From Rhodocyclaceae bacterium (GTDB lineage Bacteria; Pseudomonadota; Gammaproteobacteria; Burkholderiales; Rhodocyclaceae), in assembly GCA_016791085.1 (NCBI GenBank), contig JAEUNN010000187.1:1-7284 (forward strand): a DNA stretch of 7,284 bases. The letters run 5' to 3'. Under the pieces are notes generated by a model that was not told where the DNA came from, searched no databases, and worked only from the letters and a program-made list of their open reading frames with translations. The translations under genes were made by a program, and so were the position numbers. Each line of letters opens with the position of its first letter. The stretch's first letter is position 1. Positions 1 to 6,325 of this stretch are shown here, piece after piece.

Positions 1-7
1 GCCCGCA

Positions 8-1030
8 TCAGTCGACGCCATACGGCAGGGCCTGCAGTTGCAGCGGCGGACCGTCCGCGCCAGCCAGGCGGAAGCTGGCGCCGGCCGTTTGCAGCACGGC
101 GAGCAGATCGGCGCCACCGGCGGGGCCGGGCGCGGCATCCACGACCATGCCGCTGGCCTGATCCGGAGCGTCCGGCGAATAGATCGGTGTGCCGGGCAGG
201 GGCAATGGATATTCCGCAGCGACGTGTGCGCGGTACATGCGCCGCTTTACCTTGCCCAGATATTGCGTGCGCGCGACGATTTCCTGGCCCGGATAGCAGC
301 CCTTTTGAAAACTCACGCCGCCCACCAGTTCGAGGTTAAGCATTTGCGGAACGAATTGTTCCTGCGTGGTGCCGGCGACACTGCCCAGACCGTCGCGCAC
401 ATCCAGCCAGCGCCATGCCAGACTGCCGCAGGGACGCGCCGTGCGGGCCAGGATTTCCCACAAGGCCGGAAGTTGCGCCGCAGCCACCGTCAGGATGGCG
501 CGTGTCGCGGACAGGCGCAGCACGGTTGCCGCCGCGCCGCGCGCGGTCTGCATGTCGGACGCCGGCAGTGCCAGTCCGGCGCCGGCCAGCAGGCCCTGGA
601 TGCCAGGGCCGGACACACCGACCGCCGCGATTTCGTCCGACAGGTCGGCCAGCTTCACCTTGCTGCGCAATACGTACATGCCGAGCTTGCGTTGCAGGCC
701 GGGCAGCAGTTCGCGCGGCGCCAGCAGAAAATAGTCGGCGGCGTCCGGCCCGTCGCGCCAGATCAGGAACGTGGACAGCAAACGGCCCTTGGCGGTGCAA
801 AATCCGGCCCGCCGCAGGCCCTCGGGCTTAAGGCCATTGACGTCGTTGGTGAGCAGGTTGTGCAGATAGCCCGCGGCATCCGGCCCTTGCGCGCGCAGAC
901 AACCCAGGTGGCCGAGTGCCACCACGACGTCGCCGGCCGCGGCGGCGCCGATTTCCTGTTGCGCGTTGCCCAGGTGAGGCAGCGCGTCGCCACTGTCCGG
1001 ACTTTGCTGCAGGAATTGCCAGAGTGCCAT
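8..1030 (-). CDS. ygfZ: YgfZ/GcvT-like folate-binding protein, Fe-S cluster repair
   Basis: This 340-residue protein is the tetrahydrofolate-dependent YgfZ factor, a cytosolic protein that helps build or repair certain Fe-S clusters, for example in MiaB-type enzymes. The signature KGCYPGQE is at residues 243-250. Cys245 is the family's conserved cysteine, which in E. coli (Cys228) is needed for function. The preceding aminomethyltransferase-like part has the expected 'LLTNDVNGL' stretch near residue 60 and 'GFCTAKGRLL' near residue 80. YgfZ resembles GcvT but is shorter and carries the cysteine motif GcvT lacks, so glycine-cleavage activity is unlikely. The ATG at 1028-1030 is the first start that keeps the whole N-terminus. 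No clear Shine-Dalgarno precedes it. The gene is transcribed divergently from mltG, with a perfect TATAAT 33 bases upstream. Length fits the family and nothing looks broken. The family call rests on motif and length. Confidence 0.93.
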   Translation of the reverse strand: MALWQFLQQSPDSGDALPHLGNAQQEIGAAAAGDVVVALGHLGCLRAQGPDAAGYLHNLLTNDVNGLKPEGLRRAGFCTAKGRLLSTFLIWRDGPDAADYFLLAPRELLPGLQRKLGMYVLRSKVKLADLSDEIAAVGVSGPGIQGLLAGAGLALPASDMQTARGAAATVLRLSATRAILTVAAAQLPALWEILARTARPCGSLAWRWLDVRDGLGSVAGTTQEQFVPQMLNLELVGGVSFQKGCYPGQEIVARTQYLGKVKRRMYRAHVAAEYPLPLPGTPIYSPDAPDQASGMVVDAAPGPAGGADLLAVLQTAGASFRLAGADGPPLQLQALPYGVD

Positions 1031-1062
1031 GATATGAAGGGAAAGTGTCTGCGCAAGCCGTT

Positions 1063-1068
1063 ATTATA
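1063..1068 (-). promoter_or_regulatory. Sigma-70 -10 element for ygfZ in the divergent spacer
   Basis: On the minus strand this reads TATAAT, a perfect -10 hexamer, 32 bases before the ygfZ ATG. It predicts a transcript start near 1056 and a leader of about 26 nt. At a 16-18 bp spacing no good -35 match is seen; the best is TGGGTC, with two of six matches. The AT-rich patch (TTATTATAG) stands out in GC-rich surroundings. The same bases on the plus strand read TATTAT (1062-1067, five of six matches), so the patch could also serve mltG, again without a convincing -35. The call is inferred from sequence only. Confidence 0.5.
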
Positions 1069-1115
1069 GCGGCCTCGATCCACAGGACCCACTTCGCCTC
1101 CTTTTGTCCCACACC

Positions 1116-2117
1116 ATGCGCCTGACTCGCGTACTTGTCTGGCTGATCCTGCTGGCGGCCGTAGCGGCCGCCGTGTCGGCGTGGTGGGCGCAACGGCCGC
1201 TGCAATTTGCGGCCGAAAACATCGAATTTCACATCAAACCGGGCAGTTCGCTGCGCACCATCGCGAGCCAGCTCGCGGAGGCCGGTGTGCCCATCGATGC
1301 CTGGAAATTCACCCTGCTCGGTCGCATGAGCGGACGCGCCCAATCGCTCAAGGCGGGCAGTTACGAACTCGATAGCGGCAGCAGCCCCTGGCATTTGCTG
1401 GAAAAGTTCACGCGTGGCGATGTCACGCAAGGCAGCATCGTGCTGGTCGAGGGCTGGACCTTCCGTCAGTTCCGCGCGGCGCTCGACGAAAACACCGATC
1501 TCGTGCACGAAACCCGCGCGCTCGGCGAGGCCGAGGTGATGGCCAAACTGGGTTTGCCCGCAGCGTCCGGCGAGGGGCTGTTTTTCCCCGATACCTATTT
1601 TTTCGACAAGAAAAGCAGCGACCTGCAGGTATTGCGGCGTGCTTACGTGGCCATGCAGCGCCAGCTCGAACAATTGTGGCCGGAGCGCGATCCGGCCAAC
1701 CTGCTGCGCAACACCTATGAGGCGCTGGTATTGGCTTCCATTGTGGAAAAGGAAACCGGCGTGGCGGCCGATCGCGGCAACGTGGCTTCGGTGTTCGCTA
1801 ATCGCCTGCGCGCGAACATGCCGCTGCAAAGCGATCCGACCGTCATTTATGGTCTGGGCGAACGTTTCGACGGCAATCTCAGAAAGCGCGATCTGCTCGC
1901 CGACACGCCGTATAACACCTACACACGGGCCGGCCTGCCCCCCACCCCCATCGCCATGCCGGGAGTCGCCTCGCTGCGCGCAGCGCTGCGCCCGGCCAGC
2001 ACCAGCTACCTGTATTTCGTGGCACGCGGCGACGGCAGCAGCGAATTTTCGCGTACCCTGGACGAACATAACCGCGCCGTACAGCGCTATCAGAAACGGC
2101 GCGGAGGCGCATCATGA
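1116..2117 (+). CDS. mltG: Endolytic murein transglycosylase MltG (YceG family)
   Basis: MltG is an inner-membrane lytic transglycosylase that cleaves nascent glycan strands and so sets their length. From the ATG at 1116 the protein has 333 residues (E. coli 340). It starts with a short basic stretch, MRLTR, then a hydrophobic anchor at about residues 6-23. A LysM-like region follows ('IKPGSSLRTIASQLAEAGV'), then the catalytic YceG domain. The active-site motif 'ASIVEKET' is present; its first Glu is residue 211 and aligns with E. coli Glu218. It is followed by 'LQSDPTVIYGLG' and 'YNTYTRAGLPPTPI', both typical. An in-frame TTG at 1104 would add four residues. I prefer ATG because the basic-hydrophobic anchor begins there; neither start has a clear ribosome site. 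The stop overlaps the tmk start (ATGA). It is the first gene of the operon. Confidence 0.95.
   Translation: MRLTRVLVWLILLAAVAAAVSAWWAQRPLQFAAENIEFHIKPGSSLRTIASQLAEAGVPIDAWKFTLLGRMSGRAQSLKAGSYELDSGSSPWHLLEKFTRGDVTQGSIVLVEGWTFRQFRAALDENTDLVHETRALGEAEVMAKLGLPAASGEGLFFPDTYFFDKKSSDLQVLRRAYVAMQRQLEQLWPERDPANLLRNTYEALVLASIVEKETGVAADRGNVASVFANRLRANMPLQSDPTVIYGLGERFDGNLRKRDLLADTPYNTYTRAGLPPTPIAMPGVASLRAALRPASTSYLYFVARGDGSSEFSRTLDEHNRAVQRYQKRRGGAS
2103..2107 (+). promoter_or_regulatory. Shine-Dalgarno of tmk inside the mltG end
   Basis: GGAGG lies within the last codons of mltG, six bases before the ATG at 2114. It supports that start for tmk and suggests both re-initiation and independent loading of ribosomes at this junction. 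Confidence 0.75.
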
Positions 2118-2731
2118 AGCAAGGCCGCCTGATTACTTTCGAAGGCGTGGACGGCGCCGGCAAAAGCACGCAGCTCGAACGCGCGGTGGCCTGGCTACGC
2201 GCGCGCGGCGTCGATACGCTGGCGACGCGCGAACCGGGCGGCACCCCGCTCGGCGAAGCGCTGCGCGAACTGCTGCTGCACCAGCCGATGCGGCTGGAAA
2301 CGGAAACTTTGCTCATGTTTGCGGCGCGCGCCGAACATATCGCCGAATTGATAAAGCCTGCGCTCGCCGCGGGGCGCTGGGTGGTGTGCGACCGCTTCAC
2401 CGATGCCAGCTTCGCTTATCAGGGGGGCGGGCGCGGGCTTGCCGCCGCACGCATCGCCGACCTGGAGCGCTGGGTGCATGCCGACCTGCAGCCCGATCTG
2501 ACCCTCATATTCGACCTTGCCCCGGAAATTGCCGCGCAACGTCGTGGCGCGGCGCGCGCGACGGCGGATCGCTTCGAGCGCGAACAACGCGAGTTTTTCG
2601 ACCGCGTGCGCGCGGCCTACCACCAGCGCGCGCACGCCTACCCGCAGCGCGTGCGGCTCATAGACGCGAGCGGCACGCCGGATGCCACCTGGCGCCAGGT
2701 CGAGGCGCAACTGGACGCGCAATTCGCATGA
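2114..2731 (+). CDS. tmk: Thymidylate kinase (dTMP kinase)
   Basis: Cytosolic dTMP kinase phosphorylates dTMP to dTDP with ATP, an essential step to dTTP. The 205-residue length is typical. The P-loop is 'FEGVDGAGKST' at residues 9-19, with Lys17 and Ser18 for nucleotide binding. The DRF motif is at residues 93-95, followed by 'SFAYQGGGRGL', the thymidine-binding region. The 'RRGAARATADRFE' segment is the arginine-bearing LID, and the P-loop lacks the arginine found in the yeast-type class, so this is an E. coli-like enzyme. The ATG overlaps the mltG stop and a GGAGG site precedes it. The stop overlaps the holB ATG. Three of seven isoleucines use ATA, unusual for such GC-rich DNA. Confidence 0.97.
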   Translation: MKQGRLITFEGVDGAGKSTQLERAVAWLRARGVDTLATREPGGTPLGEALRELLLHQPMRLETETLLMFAARAEHIAELIKPALAAGRWVVCDRFTDASFAYQGGGRGLAAARIADLERWVHADLQPDLTLIFDLAPEIAAQRRGAARATADRFEREQREFFDRVRAAYHQRAHAYPQRVRLIDASGTPDATWRQVEAQLDAQFA

Positions 2732-3825
2732 GCATATTTCCCTGGCAGGAAGCGCGCTGGCGCGAAATCGCCTGCCGCTTCGAGCGCCTGCCGCACGCCA
2801 TGCTGCTGTCCGGCGCGCCCGGCAGCGGAATATTGGAATTCGCGCGCACCCTGGCGCAGCGCCTGCTCTGCGAAAACGCCCGCGGAACCGATCAACCCTG
2901 CGAAAAATGCCCGGCCTGCACCTGGTTCAATGGCCACGGCCACCCGGATTTCCTGCTGCTGCGCCCAGCCAGCGAAATGGAAGCCCAGGACGACGAGGAC
3001 GCCGGGGAGTCCGAAGGTGGTGCCGACAAAACCGAGCGCAAGGCACCGTCGCGCCAGATACTGATAGACCAGGTACGCACGACCTCGGAATTCATGGCCG
3101 TCGGCGCGCACCAGGGCGGCCGCCGCGTGGTGCTCATAGAACCGGCCGAGGCGATGAACGTGCAGGCCGCCAACGCGCTGCTCAAAATGCTCGAAGAACC
3201 GCCGCCGCACGGCGTGTTCCTGCTGGTTTCCTATGCCGCGCGGCGCCTGTTGCCCACGCTGCGCAGCCGTTGCCGCTGGATCGCCATGGCCAAGCCCGAG
3301 CCTGCGGCGGCCGTTCCCTGGCTGGAAGCGCAAGGTGTGCGCGAGGCCGGGCTGGCGCTGGCCGCGGCGGGCGGCGCGCCGCTGCGCGCCATGGAATTTG
3401 CGCGCGGCGGTCTGGGCGAGCGGCGGCGCGACTTTGCGCGTGGCCTGGCGCGGCTTGCGCTGGGCGGTGACGTGCTGGAACTGGCTGCGCAATGGCAATT
3501 GTGGGTGGCCGATAGAAAAGACCCTCAAGCCGTACGGGTGGATCTGCCGTTGATCGTAAGCTGGATGCAGGAATGGGCGGCCGATGTCGGTGCCGCCCGG
3601 TTGGGCGCGGAAGTGCGCTTTTTCCCCGAGCAGGCGGCGGATTTGCATCGCATCGCCCAGTCCGGCGGCGGCGCCCAGATCGGCGCTTGGTACAATGAAC
3701 TTTGCAAGATGCGCGGCGTGGCCGGCCATACACTTAATGCGCGCCTCTTCATCGAAGACATGCTGCTGCGCTATCAGCGCAGCGTGGCGCGGGCCGCGCC
3801 GCCCCCGGGAAGGAAATCCGCATGA
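2728..3825 (+). CDS. holB: DNA polymerase III subunit delta prime
   Basis: Delta prime is the rigid subunit of the clamp-loader complex that opens the beta clamp and loads it on primed DNA. The ATG at 2728, overlapping the tmk stop, gives 365 residues. The reading frame stays open far upstream, but that part overlaps mltG and tmk in another frame and is not protein-like. Seen in the sequence: a degenerate P-loop 'SGAPGSGI' (28-35), with Ile where ATPases have Lys, as expected for delta prime; four cysteines (48, 58, 61, 64) forming the zinc module; 'LLKMLEEPP' (151-159); and an SRC motif at 180-182, whose arginine serves neighbouring ATPase sites. Residues about 81-108 form an acidic then basic, low-complexity insertion (EMEAQDDEDAGE and onward) that E. 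coli HolB lacks. The ribosome site is weak, so translation probably depends on coupling with tmk. Confidence 0.95.
   Translation: MSIFPWQEARWREIACRFERLPHAMLLSGAPGSGILEFARTLAQRLLCENARGTDQPCEKCPACTWFNGHGHPDFLLLRPASEMEAQDDEDAGESEGGADKTERKAPSRQILIDQVRTTSEFMAVGAHQGGRRVVLIEPAEAMNVQAANALLKMLEEPPPHGVFLLVSYAARRLLPTLRSRCRWIAMAKPEPAAAVPWLEAQGVREAGLALAAAGGAPLRAMEFARGGLGERRRDFARGLARLALGGDVLELAAQWQLWVADRKDPQAVRVDLPLIVSWMQEWAADVGAARLGAEVRFFPEQAADLHRIAQSGGGAQIGAWYNELCKMRGVAGHTLNARLFIEDMLLRYQRSVARAAPPPGRKSA
3807..3816 (+). promoter_or_regulatory. Shine-Dalgarno of pilZ inside the holB end
   Basis: GGGAAGGAAA lies in the last codons of holB, with AAGGA seven bases before the ATG at 3822. It fixes the pilZ start and predicts efficient initiation despite the 4-nt overlap with holB. 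Confidence 0.7.
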
Positions 3826-4190
3826 GCGAACCGACAAAAAATGCAGCCGCCGCGCGGCCCAGCGTGATGTCGCTGTCCATCACCTCGAAATCCGCGCTGT
3901 ACGCGTCCTACATGCCGTTCTTGAAACAGGGCGGGATTTTTTTGCCGACCACGCGTATCTACCACCTTGGCGACGAGGTGTTCCTGCTGCTGCAACTCAT
4001 GGAAGACCCGACCCGCCTGCCGGTGGCCGGCACCGTAGTCTGGGTGACGCCGGCCGGTGCGCAGGGCGGCAAGCAACAGGGCATAGGCGTGCAGTTCAAA
4101 AACGACGAAAGCGGTCAGGCCGTGCGCACGCGCATAGAAACCATCATCGGACCTTATCTTAATTCTCCCCGCCCCACTCACACGGTTTGA
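3822..4190 (+). CDS. pilZ: Type IV pilus assembly protein PilZ (atypical PilZ domain)
   Basis: This 122-residue protein matches the founding PilZ of Pseudomonas and Xanthomonas, which is required for type IV pilus formation and, in Xanthomonas, binds the pilus ATPase PilB and FimX. Family landmarks visible here are 'SALYASYMPFLKQGGIF' (24-40), 'YHLGDEV' (47-53), 'PVAGTVVWVTP' (67-77), 'GIGVQF' (87-92) and the C-terminal 'RPTHTV'. The cyclic-di-GMP contacts of ordinary PilZ domains, RxxxR and D/NxSxxG, are absent, so direct binding of that messenger is unlikely. The ATG overlaps the holB stop, and the stop is four bases before tatD. The holB-pilZ-tatD order is the same as in pseudomonads. No other pilus gene is in the window; the partners must be elsewhere if pili are made. 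Confidence 0.92.
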   Translation: MSEPTKNAAAARPSVMSLSITSKSALYASYMPFLKQGGIFLPTTRIYHLGDEVFLLLQLMEDPTRLPVAGTVVWVTPAGAQGGKQQGIGVQFKNDESGQAVRTRIETIIGPYLNSPRPTHTV

Positions 4191-4194
4191 CCGG

Positions 4195-4989
4195 ATGTAC
4201 GTAGATTCTCATTGTCACCTCGATTTTCCGGGACTGGCCGAACGCGAAACCGAAATCCTGCAGGCCATGGCTGCGGCGCGCGTCACGCACGCGCTGTGCG
4301 TGTCGGTCACGCTGGAAGATTTTCCGCGCGTGGCGGCCTGCGCGGCGCGCCATCCCAACCTGTTTGCGTCGCTCGGGGTGCACCCGGATTACACCGGCGT
4401 CGCCGAGCCCGACCTGGCCCAACTTATCGAACTTGCGCGCACGCCGCGCGTGGTCGCCATAGGCGAAACCGGGCTCGACTATTATCGCGGCGAGGAAAAT
4501 GCCGTCCAGCAGCGTGAGCGTTTTCGCACCCATATCCGTGCCGCGCGCGCGCTGTCCTTGCCGCTCATCATCCATACCCGCGCGGCGTCCGAGCACACGC
4601 TTGCCATCATGCGCGAAGAGGGCGCGGCCCAGGCGCGCGGCGTCATGCACTGTTTCACCGAAAGCGTGGAGGTTGCGCGCGCGGCGCTCGAACTGGATTT
4701 CTACATATCGCTATCCGGCATCGTCAGTTTTCGCAATGCCGAAGCCATACGCGACGTGGCGCGCTTCGTGCCGCTCGACCGCCTGCTCATAGAAACCGAC
4801 GCGCCCTATCTGGCACCGGTACCGCATCGCGGCAAAACCAATCAACCGGCATTTGTCGCGCATGTGGCGGAGCATGTGGCACGTGCGCGCGGCGCCGACG
4901 TCGAGCAAATCGCTGCCGCGACCACGGCCAATTTTTTTGAACTGTTTCGTGCCGCCGCAGTGCTGGCGGACCTGGAGCGTGCGGCATGA
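4195..4989 (+). CDS. tatD: TatD-family metal-dependent hydrolase (YcfH-like)
   Basis: This is a TIM-barrel metallohydrolase of 264 residues. TatD-family members have metal-dependent deoxyribonuclease activity in vitro; the cellular role of the YcfH branch is less settled. The metal ligands are all visible: HxH at His6 and His8 in 'DSHCHLD', Glu91 in 'AIGETGLDYY', His127 in 'IIHTR', His152 in 'VMHCFTES' and Asp202 in 'IETDAPYLAP'. The tail 'HRGKTNQPAF' (211-220) is typical of the branch encoded beside holB, as in E. coli tmk-holB-ycfH. The ATG at 4195 follows the pilZ stop by four bases, and the barrel starts straight away, so there is no room for another start. The stop overlaps the ankyrin gene's ATG. 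It should be a cytosolic, intact enzyme. Confidence 0.95.
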   Translation: MYVDSHCHLDFPGLAERETEILQAMAAARVTHALCVSVTLEDFPRVAACAARHPNLFASLGVHPDYTGVAEPDLAQLIELARTPRVVAIGETGLDYYRGEENAVQQRERFRTHIRAARALSLPLIIHTRAASEHTLAIMREEGAAQARGVMHCFTESVEVARAALELDFYISLSGIVSFRNAEAIRDVARFVPLDRLLIETDAPYLAPVPHRGKTNQPAFVAHVAEHVARARGADVEQIAAATTANFFELFRAAAVLADLERAA

Positions 4990-5621
4990 AGCGGCGCCTG
5001 TTTGTGTGTGCTTTTGCGATCGCGCTGTGCGGACTGTCCGGCGCACGCGCGGGCAGCCTCGAAGACGCCTTGCAGGCAGTCGCCAACGACAAGGTCGAAA
5101 CACTGAACGCCCTGCTCGAGCGCGGCCTCGATCCCGACAGCGCCGACCGCGACGGCATGAGTTTGCTCATGACCGCCTCGCGCAACGGCAACCTGGCTTC
5201 GGTGCGTGCGCTCATCGCGCGCCGGGCGCGGCTCAATACCCGCAATCGCTCCGGCGACACGGCGGTCATGCTGGCGGCCCTGCAGGGCCATACCGAGGTC
5301 GTGCGCGCGCTCGCGGAGGCCGGTGCGCGGCTCGACCACGAAGGCTGGACCGCGCTGCATTATTCGACCTTCAGCGCTCAGGCGGAAATCGCGAAAATAC
5401 TGCTGGATCGCGGCGCATCGCCGGATAACGTGGCACCCAACGGCATGACCGCGCTCATGCTCGCGGCGCGCAACGGGCAGACCGACATTGCGCGCCTGCT
5501 GCTGGCACGTGGCGCGGATATCCACCACGCCAACGCCGAAGGCCTGACCGCGGCCGACATTGCCCGGCGTGCCGGGCATACCGAAATTGCCGACATGATC
5601 GCCAGGAGCGCCCGCAACTGA
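4986..5621 (+). CDS. Exported ankyrin-repeat protein
   Basis: A 211-residue protein with an N-terminal signal peptide: basic MKRR, hydrophobic core to about residue 18, and a likely cleavage after 'ARA' (residue 22). The Cys at residue 15 is preceded by Leu, so it does not make a good lipobox. The rest is about six ankyrin repeats of roughly 33 residues, starting near 24, 57, 91, 120, 153 and 186. The clearest are 'GWTALHYS', 'GMTALMLAARNGQTDIARLLLARGAD' (without its first residues) and 'GLTAADIARRAGHTEIA'. No enzyme domain is seen, so the likely role is protein binding in the periplasm; the partner is unknown. The start overlaps the tatD stop (ATGA), with GGAG eight bases upstream. From memory, this position after tatD recurs in betaproteobacteria. 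It is the last gene of the operon. Confidence 0.88.
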   Translation: MKRRLFVCAFAIALCGLSGARAGSLEDALQAVANDKVETLNALLERGLDPDSADRDGMSLLMTASRNGNLASVRALIARRARLNTRNRSGDTAVMLAALQGHTEVVRALAEAGARLDHEGWTALHYSTFSAQAEIAKILLDRGASPDNVAPNGMTALMLAARNGQTDIARLLLARGADIHHANAEGLTAADIARRAGHTEIADMIARSARN

Positions 5622-5623
5622 GG

Positions 5624-5675
5624 CGCCCGGGCGTGTTCGTTGCGAGCGCGGCGCGCCGTGCCCGCACGGGCGAAC
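5624..5675. terminator. Possible bidirectional terminator between convergent genes
   Basis: The 58 bases between the ankyrin stop and the yceI stop contain several competing palindromes: CGCCCGGGCG (5624-5633), GCCC-GCAC-GGGC (5660-5671) and a wider pairing of GTTCG (5635-5639) with CGAAC (5671-5675). On the plus strand the last is followed by TTGTTTAG, only a weak T-rich tract. Convergent genes make a terminator expected here, but no single strong Rho-independent hairpin stands out. Confidence 0.3.
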
Positions 5676-5679
5676 TTGT

Positions 5680-6246
5680 TTAGTCGCGGTAGGCTTCGAT
5701 AGGCGAAAATATTTTCACGTCGTCGCCTATGCCGGGCAGGAACTTGGTCATGCCGAATTCCGATCGCTTGATATGCGCGGATATTTCGGCACCGCACTGC
5801 GGCTTCTTGTTCATCGGATTGGGGCCGCACTTGAAATTGCTGACCACCAGTTTCACCGGTTTGGTCACGCCCAGCATGGTAAGTTCGCCTTCGGCGCCCA
5901 CCACCTTGTCGCCGTCAAACAAGAGCTTGTCCGATTTGTAGCTCAAAGTGGGAAATTTTTCGACGTTGAAAAATTCGTCCGACTGGATGTGACGGGTCCA
6001 CTTCTCGAAGCCCATGCTGAGCGACGCCGCCTGTATGGTCAATTCCACGCTGCCTTTCTTTTCCGCGCTATCCAGGCTGATTTTGCCGGCCGACTTTTCG
6101 AACCGTCCGCGCTGGATGGAATAGCCGAAGTGGCTGATTTCAAAGCCCGGCCAGGTATGGTTGGGGTCCACCGTATAGGTTTCGGGCGCGGCCAGGGCAG
6201 AACTTGCGGCAGCGCTCACCAGTATGGCCAGCAGGGGGCTTTTCAT
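5680..6246 (-). CDS. yceI: YceI-family periplasmic lipocalin-like protein
   Basis: This is a 188-residue exported YceI-like protein. Family members form a beta-barrel that binds long isoprenoid-type lipids, and in several bacteria they respond to alkaline, acid or oxidative stress; the reaction or cargo here is not known. The signal peptide is MKSPLLAILVSAAASSALA, with cleavage around residue 19 or 20. The mature part opens with 'YTVDPNHTWPGFEISHFGYS', typical of the family, and later has 'LTMLGVTKPVKL' and a paired-cysteine loop 'KCGPNPMNKKPQCGAE'. The frame stays open to 6315, but I chose the ATG at 6244-6246 because the signal peptide starts there and GAGGAG lies eight bases before it. There is no neighbouring cytochrome b561 gene, often its partner. 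Five of eleven isoleucines use ATA. It converges on the ankyrin gene. Confidence 0.92.
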   Translation of the reverse strand: MKSPLLAILVSAAASSALAAPETYTVDPNHTWPGFEISHFGYSIQRGRFEKSAGKISLDSAEKKGSVELTIQAASLSMGFEKWTRHIQSDEFFNVEKFPTLSYKSDKLLFDGDKVVGAEGELTMLGVTKPVKLVVSNFKCGPNPMNKKPQCGAEISAHIKRSEFGMTKFLPGIGDDVKIFSPIEAYRD

Positions 6247-6254
6247 TGTGTCGA

Positions 6255-6260
6255 CTCCTC
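6255..6260 (-). promoter_or_regulatory. Shine-Dalgarno that fixes the yceI start
   Basis: Read on the minus strand this is GAGGAG, eight bases before the ATG at 6246. It decides against the longer open frame that begins at 6315, which has no comparable site. Confidence 0.75.
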
Positions 6261-6277
6261 GATGGGCAGGTTGCAGG

Positions 6278-6307
6278 TGTGCCGGATACGTCGAACATTC
6301 CGGCGCA
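6278..6307. repeat. Interrupted inverted repeat in the yceI leader
   Basis: TGTGCCGGA (6278-6286) and TCCGGCGCA (6299-6307) are inverted copies with one mismatched pair, separated by 12 bases. The perfect core is GCCGGA/TCCGGC. It lies 32-61 bases upstream of the yceI ATG, between the candidate promoter and the ribosome site. It could be a dimer-type operator or a leader hairpin. Its presence is certain; its role is not. Confidence 0.5.
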
Positions 6308-6325
6308 AAGCGCAATAGAGCGCAA
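6303..6325. repeat. Three GCGCAA hexamers upstream of yceI
   Basis: GCGCAA occurs at 6303-6308, 6310-6315 and 6320-6325 in the same orientation, with start-to-start distances of 7 and 10 bases. On the yceI strand they read TTGCGC. They overlap the candidate -10 and the inverted repeat. They may be binding sites or chance in GC-rich DNA. Confidence 0.4.

Noticed and set aside
38..1069. Long plus-strand open frame opposite ygfZ
   Set aside because: It is the antisense shadow of ygfZ in GC-rich DNA. Its composition is rich in Arg, Gln and Ala with no domain, while ygfZ has clear motifs.
763..1092. Minus-strand frame of 109 codons from a GTG at 1092, with AAAAGGAGG (1097-1105) just upstream
   Set aside because: The ribosome-site match is strong, but the site is only four bases from the GTG. 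The frame overlaps ygfZ for about 270 bases in another frame, lies upstream of the likely ygfZ transcript start, and its product is arginine-rich with no recognisable domain.
828..2069. 413-codon minus-strand open frame opposite mltG and ygfZ
   Set aside because: It is antisense to mltG and spans two well-supported genes, with no family features.
1639..2727. Upstream extension of the holB frame
   Set aside because: It overlaps mltG and tmk in another frame, is rich in Arg, Pro and Cys, and the conserved HolB N-terminus begins exactly at the ATG at 2728.
2638..3837. 399-codon minus-strand open frame opposite holB
   Set aside because: It is antisense to a well-supported gene and its product has no recognisable domain. 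Long shadow frames are expected at this GC content.
4986..5052. Lipoprotein reading of the ankyrin protein N-terminus
   Set aside because: The only candidate Cys (residue 15) is preceded by Leu and lies inside the hydrophobic core, so the lipobox is poor. The ARA cleavage site fits better.
6247..6315. Longer yceI start at 6315
   Set aside because: The extra 23 residues put a polar stretch before the signal peptide, and the strong GAGGAG belongs to the ATG at 6246.
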